Shown piece after piece: positions 22,576 through 34,484 of a DNA stretch of 64,000 bases; the stretch's first letter is position 1, and the number at the start of each line of letters is the position of its first letter. The notes under the pieces are model-generated. The model was not told where the DNA came from and did not search any database. It saw only the letters and a program-made list of their open reading frames with translations. A program made the translations under genes and the position numbers. The DNA is from Hemibagrus wyckioides (lineage: Eukaryota > Chordata > Actinopteri > Siluriformes > Bagridae), in the NCBI RefSeq assembly GCF_019097595.1, contig NC_080710.1, forward strand, positions 24,980,780-25,044,779, read 5' to 3'.

Positions 22576-25500
22576 CTCTCTGTGTGTGTGTGTGTGATAT
22601 GGGTTAACCATATACAGTGTATTCTGTGTGTGTGTGTGATATGGGTTAACCATATACAGTGTATTATCTGTGTGTGTGTGTGTGTGTGTGTGTGATATGG
22701 GTTAACCATATACAGTGTATTATCTGTGTGTGTGTGTGTGTGTGTGATATGGGTTAACCATATACAGTGTATTCTCTGTGTGTGTGTGTGATATGGGTTA
22801 ACCATATACAGTGTATTATCTGTGTGTGTGTGTGTGTGATATGGGTTAACCATATACAGTGTATTATCTGTGTGTGTGTGTGTGTGATATGGGTTAACCA
22901 TATACAGTGTATTATCTGTGTGTGTGTGTGTGATATGGGTTAACCATATACAGTGTATTATCTGTGTGTGTGTGTGTGTGTGATATGGGTTAACCATATA
23001 CAGTGTATTATCTGTGTGTGTGTGTGTGTGTGATATGGGTTAACCATATACAGTGTATTATCTGTGTGTGTGTGTGATATGGGTTAACCATATACAGTGT
23101 ATTATCTGTGTGTGTGTGTGTGTGATATGGGTTAACCATATACAGTGTATTATCTGTGTGTGTGTGTGTGTGTGATATGGGTTAACCATATACAGTGTAT
23201 TATCTGTGTGTGTGTGTGTGTGTGATATGGGTTAACCATATACAGTGTATTATCTGTGTGTGTGTGTGTGTGTGATATGGGTTAACCATATACAGTGTAT
23301 TATCTGTGTGTGTGTGTGTGTGTGTGTGATATGGGTTAACCATATACAGTGTATTATCTGTGTGTGTGTGTGTGTGTGATATGGGTTAACCATATACAGT
23401 GTATTATCTGTGTGTGTGTGTGTGTGTGATATGGGTTAACCATATACAGTGTATTATCTGTGTGTGTGTGTGTGTGATATGGGTTAACCATATACAGTGT
23501 ATTATCTGTGTGTGTGTGTGTGTGATATGGGTTAACCATATACAGTGTATTATCTGTGTGTGTGTGTGTGTGATATGGGTTAACCATATACAGTGTATTA
23601 TCTGTGTGTGTGTGTGATATGGGTTAACCATATACAGTGTATTATCTCTGTGTGTGTGTGTGATATGGGTTAACCATATACAGTGTATTATCTGTGTGTG
23701 TGTGTGTGTGATATGGGTTAACCATATACAGTGTATTATCTGTGTGTGTGTGTGTGTGTGTGTGATATGGGTTAACCATATACAGTGTATTATCTGTGTG
23801 TGTGTGTGTGTGTGTGTGATATGGGTTAACCATATACAGTGTATTATCTGTGTGTGTGTGTGTGATATGGGTTAACCATATACAGTGTATTATCTGTGTG
23901 TGTGTGTGTGATATGGGTTAACCATATACAGTGTATTATCTGTGTGTGTGTGTGTGATATGGGTTAACCATATACAGTGTATTATCTGTGTGTGTGTGTG
24001 TGTGATATGGGTTAACCATATACAGTGTATTATCTGTGTGTGTGTGTGTGTGTGTGATATGGGTTAACCATATACAGTGTATTATCTGTGTGTGTGTGTG
24101 TGTGTGAGATATGGGTTAACCATATACAGTGTATTATCTGTGTGTGTGTGTGTGTGTGTGTGATATGGGTTAACCATATACAGTGTATTATCTGTGTGTG
24201 TGTGTGTGTGTGTGTGATATGGGTTAACCATATACAGTGTATTATCTGTGTGTGTGTGTGTGTGTGTGATATGGGTTAACCATATACAGTGTATTATCTG
24301 TGTGTGTGTGTGTGTGTGTGTGATATGGGTTAACCATATACAGTGTATTATCTGTGTGTGTGTGTGTGTGTGTGTGTGTGATATGGGTTAACCATATACA
24401 GTGTATTATCTGTGTGTGTGTGTGTGTGTGTGTGATATGGGTTAACCATATACAGTGTATTATCTGTGTGTGTGTGTGTGTGTGTGATATGGGTTAACCA
24501 TATACAGTGTATTATCTGTGTGTGTGTGTGATATGGGTTAACCATATACAGTGTATTATCTGTGTGTGTGTGTGTGTGTGTGATATGGGTTAACCATATA
24601 CAGTGTATTATCTGTGTGTGTGTGTGTGTGTGTGTGATATGGGTTAACCATATACAGTGTATTATCTGTGTGTGTGTGTGTGTGTGATATGGGTTAACCA
24701 TATACAGTGTATTATCTGTGTGTGTGTGTGTGTGTGTGATATGGGTTAACCATATACAGTGTATTATCTGTGTGTGTGTGTGTGTGTGTGTGATATGGGT
24801 TAACCATATACAGTGTATTATCTGTGTGTGTGTGTGTGTGTGATATGGGTTAACCATATACAGTGTATTATCTGTGTGTGTGTGTGTGATATGGGTTAAC
24901 CATATACAGTGTATTATCTGTGTGTGTGTGTGTGTGTGTGTGTGATATGGGTTAACCATATACAGTGTATTATCTGTGTGTGTGTGTGTGTGTGTGATAT
25001 GGGTTAACCATATACAGTGTATTATCTGTGTGTGTGTGTGTGATATGGGTTAACCATATACAGTGTATTATCTGTGTGTGTGTGTGTGATATGGGTTAAC
25101 CATATACAGTGTATTATCTGTGTGTGTGTGTGTGTGTGATATGGGTTAACCATATACAGTGTATTATCTGTGTGTGTGTGTGTGTGTGTGATATGGGTTA
25201 ACCATATACAGTGTATTATCTGTGTGTGTGTGTGTGTGTGTGTGATATGGGTTAACCATATACAGTGTATTATCTGTGTGTGTGTGTGTGTGTGATATGG
25301 GTTAACCATATACAGTGTATTATCTGTGTGTGTGTGTGTGTGTGTGATATGGGTTAACCATATACAGTGTATTATCTGTGTGTGTGTGTGTGTGATATGG
25401 GTTAACCATATACAGTGTATTATCTGTGTGTGTGTGTGTGTGTGTGATATGGGTTAACCATATACAGTGTATTATCTGTGTGTGTGTGTGTGTGTGTGAT

Positions 25501-26010
25501 ATGGGTTAACCATATACAGTGTATTATCTGTGTGTGTGTGTGTGTGTGATATGGGTTAACCATATACAGTGTATTATCTGTGTGTGTGTGTGTGTGTGTG
25601 ATATGGGTTAACCATATACAGTGTATTATCTGTGTGTGTGTGTGTGTGTGATATGGGTTAACCATATACAGTGTATTATCTGTGTGTGTGTGTGTGTGTG
25701 ATATGGGTTAACCATATACAGTGTATTATCTGTGTGTGTGTGTGTGTGTGATATGGGTTAACCATATACAGTGTATTATCTGTGTGTGTGTGTGTGATAT
25801 GGGTTAACCATATACAGTGTATTATCTGTGTGTGTGTGTGATATGGGTTAACCATATACAGTGTATTATCTGTGTGTGTGTGTGATATGGGTTAACCATA
25901 TACAGTGTATTATCTGTGTGTGTGTGTGTGATATGGGTTAACCGTATACAGTGTATTATCTGTGTGTGTGTGTGTGTGTGTGATATGGGTTAACCATATA
26001 CAGTGTATTA

Positions 26011-26043
<33 letters not shown>

Positions 26044-26545
26044 TATGGGTTAACCATATACAGTGTATTATCTGTGTGTGTGTGTGTGTGTGTGATATGG
26101 GTTAACCATATACAGTGTATTATCTGTGTGTGTGTGTGTGATATGGGTTAACCATATACAGTGTATTATCTGTGTGTGTGTGTGTGTGATATGGGTTAAC
26201 CATATACAGTGTATTATCTGTGTGTGTGTGTGTGTGTGTGATATGGGTTAACCATATACAGTGTATTATCTGTGTGTGTGTGTGTGTGTGTGATATGGGT
26301 TAACCATATACAGTGTATTATCTGTGTGTGTGTGTGTGTGTGTGTGTGTGATATGGGTTAACCATATACAGTGTATTATCTGTGTGTGTGTGTGTGTGTG
26401 TGATATGGGTTAACCATATACAGTGTATTATCTGTGTGTGTGTGTGTGTGTGTGTGATATGGGTTAACCATATACAGTGTATTATCTGTGTGTGTGTGAT
26501 ATGGGTTAACCATATACAGTGTATTCTCTGTGTGTGTGTGTGTGT
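22576..26545. repeat. Minisatellite subarray 2: short-core units
   Basis: About 75 head-to-tail units (estimated from an average spacing near 52 bp). Each is gatatgggttaaccatatac, then agtgtattatctg, then a (tg)n tract of very variable length. The non-GT part is almost invariant; one variant core (accgtatac) lies near 25942. Every unit contains the HpaI site GTTAAC. Confidence 0.95.
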
Positions 26546-27230
26546 GATATGCGTTAACCATATACCCATATACAGTGTATTCTCTGTGTGTGTGTGTGTG
26601 TGTGTGTGTGATATGCGTTAACCATATACCCATATACAGTGTATTCTCTGTGTGTGTGTGTGTGATATGCGTTAACCATATACCCATATACAGTGTATTC
26701 TCTGTGTGTGTGTGTGTGATATGCATTAACCATATACCCATATACAGTGTATTCTCTGTGTGTGTGTGTGTGTATGTGTATGTGATATGCGTTAACCATA
26801 TACCCATATACAGTGTATTCTCTGTGTGTGTGTGTGTGTGTGTGTGATATGCGTTAACCATATACCCATATACAGTGTATTCTCTGTGTGTGTGTGTGTG
26901 TGTGTGTGTGATATGGGTTACCCATATACAGTGTATTCTCTGTGTGTGTGTGTGTGATATGCGTTAACCATATACCCATATACAGTGTATTCTCTGTGTG
27001 TGTGTGTGATATGCGTTAACCATATACCCATATACAGTGTATTATCTGTGTGTGTGTGTGATATGCGTTAACCATATACCCATATACAGTGTATTCTCTC
27101 TGTGTGTGTGTGTGTGTGTGTGTGTGATATGCGTTAACCATATACCCATATACAGTGTATTCTCTCTGTGTGTGTGTGTGTATGTGTATGTGATATGCGT
27201 TAACCATATACCCATATACAGTGTATTCTC

Positions 27231-27264
<34 letters not shown>

Positions 27265-27955
27265 ATATGCGTTAACCATATACCCATATACAGTGTATTC
27301 TGTGTGTGTGTGTGTGTATGTGATATGCGTTAACCATATACCCATATACAGTGTATTCTCTGTGTGTGTATGTGATATGCGTTAACCATATACCCATATA
27401 CAGTGTATTCTCTGTGTGTGTGTGTGTGTGTGTGATATGCGTTAACCATATACCCATATACAGTGTATTCTGTGTGTGTGTGTGTGTATGTGTATGTGTG
27501 TGTGATATGCGTTAACCATATACCCATATACAGTGTATTCTCTGTCTGTGTGTGTGTGTGTGTGTGTGTGATATGCGTTAACCATATACCCATATACAGT
27601 GTATTCTCTGTGTGTGTGTGTGTGTGTGATATGCGTTAACCATATACCCATATACAGTGTATTCTCTGTCTGTGTGTGTGTGTGTGTGTGTGATATGCGT
27701 TAACCATATACCCATATACAGTGTATTCTCTGTCTGTGTGTGTGTGTGTGTGTGTGATATGCGTTAACCATATACCCATATACAGTGTATTCTCTGTGTG
27801 TGTGTGTGTGTGATATGGGTTAACCATATACAGTGTATTCTCTGTGTGTGTGTGTGATATGCGTTAACCATATACCCATATACAGTGTATTCTCTGTGTG
27901 TGTGTGTGTGTGTGATATGGGTTAACCATATACAGTGTATTCTCTGTGTGTGTGT

Positions 27956-27988
<33 letters not shown>

Positions 27989-28084
27989 TATGGGTTAACC
28001 ATATACAGTGTATTCTCTGTGTGTGTGTGTGTGTGTGAGATATGGGTTAACCATATACAGTACCCATATACAGTGTATTCTCTC

Positions 28085-28134
<50 letters not shown>

Positions 28135-28172
28135 ATATGCGTTAACCATATACCCATATACAGTGTATTCTC

Positions 28173-28204
<32 letters not shown>

Positions 28205-28242
28205 ATATGCGTTAACCATATACCCATATACAGTGTATTCTC

Positions 28243-28276
<34 letters not shown>

Positions 28277-28785
28277 ATATGCATTAACCATATACCCATA
28301 TACAGTGTATTCTCTGTGTGTGTGTGTGATATGCGTTAACCATATACCCATATACAGTGTATTTTCTGTGTGTGTGTGTGTATGTGTATGTGATATGCGT
28401 TAACCATATACCCATATACAGTGTATTCTCTGTGTGTGTGTGTGATATGCGTTAACCATATACCCATATACAGTGTATTCTCTGTGTGTGTGTGTGTGTA
28501 TGTGTATGTGATATGCGTTAACCATATACCCATATACAGTGTATTCTCTGTGTGTGTGTGTGTGTGTGTGTGATATGCGTTAACCATATACCCATATACA
28601 GTGTATTCTCTGTGTGTGTGTGTGTGTGATATGCGTTAACCATATACCCATATACAGTGTATTCTCTGTGTGTGTGTGTGTGTGTGTGTGATATGCGTTA
28701 ACCATATACCCATATACAGTGTATTCTGTGTGTGTGTGTGTGTGTGTGTGTGATATGCGTTAACCATATACCCATATACAGTGTA

Positions 28786-28816
<31 letters not shown>

Positions 28817-29169
28817 ATATGCGTTAACCATATACCCATATACAGTGTATTCTCTGTGTGTGTGTGTGTGTGTATGTGTATGTGATATGCGTTAACCATA
28901 TACCCATATACAGTCTATTCTCTGTGGGTGTGTGTGTGTGTGTGATATGCGTTAACCATATACCCATATACAGTGTATTCTCTGTGTGTGTGTGTGATAT
29001 GCGTTAACCATATACCCATATACAGTCTATTCTCTGTGGGTGTGTGTGTGTGTGTGTGTGTGTGTGATATGCGTTAACCATATACCCATATACAGTGTAT
29101 TCTCTGTGTGTGTGTGTGTGTGTATGTGTATGTGATATGCGTTAACCATATACCCATATACAGTGTATT

Positions 29170-29200
<31 letters not shown>

Positions 29201-29699
29201 ATATGCGTTAACCATATACCCATATACAGTGTATTCTCTGTGTGTGTGTGTATGTGTATGTGATATGCGTTAACCATATACCCATATACAGTGTATTCTC
29301 TGTGTGTGTGTGTGTGTATGTGTATGTGATATGCGTTAACCATATACCCATATACAGTGTATTCTCTGTGTGTGTGTGTGTGTGTGTGATATGCGTTAAC
29401 CATATACCCATATACAGTGTATTCTCTGTGTGTGTGTGTGATATGCGTTAACCATATACCCATATACAGTGTATTCTGTGTGTGTGTGTGTGTGTGTGTG
29501 ATATGCGTTAACCATATACCCATATACAGTGTATTCTCTGTGTGTGTATGTGATATGCGTTAACCATATACCCATATACAGTCTATTCTCTGTGGGTGTG
29601 TGTGTGTGTGTGATATGCGTTAACCATATACCCATATACAGTGTATTCTCTGTGTGTGTGTGTGATATGCGTTAACCATATACCCATATACAGTGTATT

Positions 29700-29739
<40 letters not shown>

Positions 29740-29887
29740 TATGCGTTAACCATATACCCATATACAGTGTATTATCTGTGTGTGTGTGTGATATGCGTTA
29801 ACCATATACCCATATACAGTGTATTCTCTGTGTGTGTGTGTGTGTGTGTGTGATATGCGTTAACCATATACCCATATACAGTGTATT

Positions 29888-29921
<34 letters not shown>

Positions 29922-29956
29922 TATGCGTTAACCATATACCCATATACAGTGTATTC

Positions 29957-29987
<31 letters not shown>

Positions 29988-30821
29988 GTGTGATATGCGT
30001 TAACCATATACCCATATACAGTGTATTCTCTGTGTGTGTGTGTGTGATATGCGTTAACCATATACCCATATACAGTGTATTCTCTGTCTGTGTGTGTGTG
30101 TGTGTGTGTGATATGCGTTAACCATATACCCATATACAGTGTATTCTGTGTGTGTGTGTGTGTATGTGTATGTGTGTGTGATATGCGTTAACCATATACC
30201 CATATACAGTGTATTCTCTGTGTGTGTGTGTGTGTGTGATATGCGTTAACCATATACCCATATACAGTGTATTCTCTGTCTGTGTGTGTGTGTGTGATAT
30301 GCGTTAACCATATACCCATATACAGTGTATTCTCTGTCTGTGTGTGTGTGTGTGTGTGTGATATGCGTTAACCATATACCCATATACAGTGTATTCTCTG
30401 TGTGTGTGTGTGTGTGTGTGTGTGATATGCGTTAACCATATACCCATATACAGTGTATTCTCTGTGTGTGTGTGTGTGTATGTGTATGTGATATGCGTTA
30501 ACCATATACCCATATACAGTGTATTCTCTGTGTGTGTGTGTGTGTGATATGCGTTAACCATATACCCATATACAGTGTATTCTCTGTGTGTGTGTGTGTG
30601 TGATATGCGTTAACCATATACCCATATACAGTGTATTCTCTGTGTGTGTGTGTGTGTGTGTGTGATATGCGTTAACCATATACCCATATACAGTGTATTC
30701 TGTGTGTGTGTGTGTGTGTGTGTGTGATATGCGTTAACCATATACCCATATACAGTGTATTCTGTGTGTGTGTGTGTGTGTGTGTGATATGCGTTAACCA
30801 TATACCCATATACAGTGTATT

Positions 30822-30852
<31 letters not shown>

Positions 30853-31089
30853 ATATGCGTTAACCATATACCCATATACAGTGTATTCTCTGTGTGTGTG
30901 TGTGTGTGTATGTGTATGTGATATGCGTTAACCATATACCCATATACAGTGTATTCTCTGTGTGTGTGTGTGTGTATGTGTATGTGATATGCGTTAACCA
31001 TATACCCATATACAGTGTATTCTCTGTGTGTGTGTGTGTGTGTATGTGTATGTGATATGCGTTAACCATATACCCATATACAGTGTATT

Positions 31090-31125
<36 letters not shown>

Positions 31126-31341
31126 TATGCGTTAACCATATACCCATATACAGTGTATTCTCTGTGTGTGTGTGTGTGTGTATGTGTATGTGATATGCGT
31201 TAACCATATACCCATATACAGTGTATTATCTGTGTGTGTGTGTGATATGCGTTAACCATATACCCATATACAGTGTATTCTCTGTGTGTGTGTGTGTGTG
31301 TGTGTGATATGCGTTAACCATATACCCATATACAGTGTATT

Positions 31342-31377
<36 letters not shown>

Positions 31378-31411
31378 TATGCGTTAACCATATACCCATA
31401 TACAGTGTATT

Positions 31412-31449
<38 letters not shown>

Positions 31450-31597
31450 TATGCGTTAACCATATACCCATATACAGTGTATTATCTGTGTGTGTGTGTG
31501 ATATGCGTTAACCATATACCCATATACAGTGTATTCTCTGTGTGTGTGTGTGTGTGTGTGTGATATGCGTTAACCATATACCCATATACAGTGTATT

Positions 31598-31637
<40 letters not shown>

Positions 31638-31672
31638 TATGCGTTAACCATATACCCATATACAGTGTATTC

Positions 31673-31703
<31 letters not shown>

Positions 31704-33123
31704 GTGTGATATGCGTTAACCATATACCCATATACAGTGTATTCTCTGTGTGTGTGTGTGTGATATGCGTTAACCATATACCCATATACAGTGTATTCTC
31801 TGTCTGTGTGTGTGTGTGTGTGTGTGATATGCGTTAACCATATACCCATATACAGTGTATTCTGTGTGTGTGTGTGTGTATGTGTATGTGTGTGTGTGAT
31901 ATGCGTTAACCATATACCCATATACAGTGTATTCTCTGTGTGTGTGTGTGTGTGTGATATGCGTTAACCATATACCCATATACAGTGTATTCTCTGTGTG
32001 TGTGTGTGTGTGTGATATGCGTTAACCATATACCCATATACAGTGTATTCTCTGTCTGTGTGTGTGTGTGTGATATGCGTTAACCATATACCCATATACA
32101 GTGTATTCTCTGTGTGTGTGTGTGTGATATGCGTTAACCATATACCCATATACAGTGTATTCTGTCTGTGTGTGTGTGTGTGTGTGTGATATGCGTTAAC
32201 CATATACCCATATACAGTGTATTCTCTGTCTGTGTGTGTGTGTGATATGCGTTAACCATATACCCATATACAGTGTATTCTGTGTGTGTGTGTGTGTATG
32301 TGTATGTGTGTGTGATATGCGTTAACCATATACCCATATACAGTGTATTCTCTGTGTGTGTGTGTGTGTGTGATATGCGTTAACCATATACCCATATACA
32401 GTGTATTCTCTGTCTGTGTGTGTGTGTGTGATATGCGTTAACCATATACCCATATACAGTGTATTCTCTGTCTGTGTGTGTGTGTGTGTGTGTGTGATAT
32501 GCGTTAACCATATACCCATATACAGTGTATTCTCTGTGTGTGTGTGTGTGTGTGTGTGATATGCGTTAACCATATACCCATATACAGTGTATTCTCTGTG
32601 TGTGTGTGTGTGTGTGATATGCGTTAACCATATACCCATATACAGTGTATTCTCTGTGTGTGTGTGTGTGTGTGATATGCGTTAACCATATACCCATATA
32701 CAGTGTATTCTCTGTGTGTGTGTGTGTGTGTGTGATATGCGTTAACCATATACCCATATACAGTGTATTCTCTGTGTGTGTGTGTGTGATATGCGTTAAC
32801 CATATACCCATATACAGTGTATTCTCTGTGTGTGTGTGTGTGTGTGATATGCGTTAACCATATACCCATATACAGTGTATTCTCTGTGTGTGTGTGTGTG
32901 TGTGATATGCGTTAACCATATACCCATATACAGTGTATTCTCTGTGTGTGTGTGTGTGATATGCGTTAACCATATACCCATATACAGTGTATTCTGTGTG
33001 TGTGTGTGTGTGTGTGTGATATGCGTTAACCATATACCCATATACAGTGTATTCTCTGTGTGTGTGTGTGGGTGTGTATGTGTATGTGATGTGCGTTAAC
33101 CCTATACCGATATACAGTGTATT

Positions 33124-33178
<55 letters not shown>

Positions 33179-33211
33179 ATATGCGTTAACCATATACCCA
33201 TATACAGTGTA

Positions 33212-33254
<43 letters not shown>

Positions 33255-33544
33255 ATATGCGTTAACCATATACCCATATACAGTGTATTCTCTGTGTGTG
33301 TGTGTGTGTGTATGTGTATGTGATATGCGTTAACCATATACCCATATACAGTGTATTCTCTGTGTGTGTGTGTGTGTATGTGTATGTGATATGCGTTAAC
33401 CATATACCCATATACAGTGTATTCTCTGTGTGTGTGTGTGTGATATGCGTTAACCATATACCCATATACAGTGTATTCTCTGTGTGTGTGTGTGTATGTG
33501 TATGTGATATGCGTTAACCATATACCCATATACAGTGTATTCTC

Positions 33545-33576
<32 letters not shown>

Positions 33577-33614
33577 ATATGCGTTAACCATATACCCATA
33601 TACAGTGTATTCTC

Positions 33615-33648
<34 letters not shown>

Positions 33649-33875
33649 ATGTGCGTTAACCATATACCCATATACAGTGTATTCTCTGTGTGTGTGTGTG
33701 TGTGTATGTGTATGTGATATGCGTTAACCATATACCCATATACAGTGTATTCTCTCTGTGTGTGTGTGTGTGATATGCGTTAACCATATACCCATATACA
33801 GTGTATTCTCTGTGTGTGTGTGTGTGTGTGTGTGTATGTGATATGCGTTAACCATATACCCATATACAGTGTATT

Positions 33876-33918
<43 letters not shown>

Positions 33919-34009
33919 ATATGCGTTAACCATATACCCATATACAGTGTATTCTCTCTGTGTGTGTGTGTGTGATATGCGTTAACCATATACCCATATA
34001 CAGTCTATT

Positions 34010-34058
<49 letters not shown>

Positions 34059-34162
34059 ATATGCGTTAACCATATACCCATATACAGTGTATTCTCTGTG
34101 TGTGTGTGTGTGTATGTGTATGTGATATGCGTTAACCATATACCCATATACAGTGTATTCTC

Positions 34163-34198
<36 letters not shown>

Positions 34199-34233
34199 AT
34201 ATGCGTTAACCATATACCCATATACAGTGTATT

Positions 34234-34277
<44 letters not shown>

Positions 34278-34313
34278 CTGATATGCGTTAACCATATACC
34301 CATATACAGTGTA

Positions 34314-34366
<53 letters not shown>

Positions 34367-34401
34367 ATATGCGTTAACCATATACCCATATACAGTGTAT
34401 T

Positions 34402-34437
<36 letters not shown>

Positions 34438-34484
34438 TATGCGTTAACCATATACCCATATACAGTGTATTCTGTGTGTGTGTT
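26546..34484. repeat. Minisatellite subarray 3: long-core units with G-to-C change
   Basis: Roughly 120-130 units of gatatgcgttaaccatatac, ccatatacagtgtattctct, then (gt)n, often followed by 'tatgtgtatg' before the next unit. The diagnostic change from gggtt to gcgtt is present in nearly every unit. Sub-variants cluster: tctctgtctgtg (27540-27740, 30085-30340, 31800-32480), cagtctattctctgtggg (28910, 29030, 29580), and tatgtgtatg (dense from 33060 to 34370). The array ends abruptly at 34484 in unique DNA. Confidence 0.95.
27805..28125. repeat. Patch of short-core and CT-rich units inside subarray 3
   Basis: Within the long-core array, several gggttaacc short-core units reappear (27812, 27914, 27988, 28042). 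They are followed by a hybrid 'atatacagtacccatatac' and a CT tract at 28080-28118, features otherwise typical of subarrays 1 and 2. A smaller hybrid (gggttacccatatac) is at 26910. Confidence 0.85.

Noticed and set aside
22576..26545. GGGTTA in each unit as an interstitial telomere repeat
   Set aside because: Only one hexamer per unit and never in tandem, followed by ACC instead of another GGG. It is part of the near-palindromic core.
21855..34459. Dozens of frames rich in Thr-His or Cys-Val repeats on both strands
   Set aside because: All are direct translations of (GT)n tracts and the repeat core. Every frame in the array gives them, and none begins with independent coding sequence.
21861..34484. 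Possible CRISPR-like array (short conserved repeats with variable spacers)
   Set aside because: The 'spacers' are only GT dinucleotide runs of varying length, the host is a vertebrate, and there are no associated genes. It is a minisatellite.
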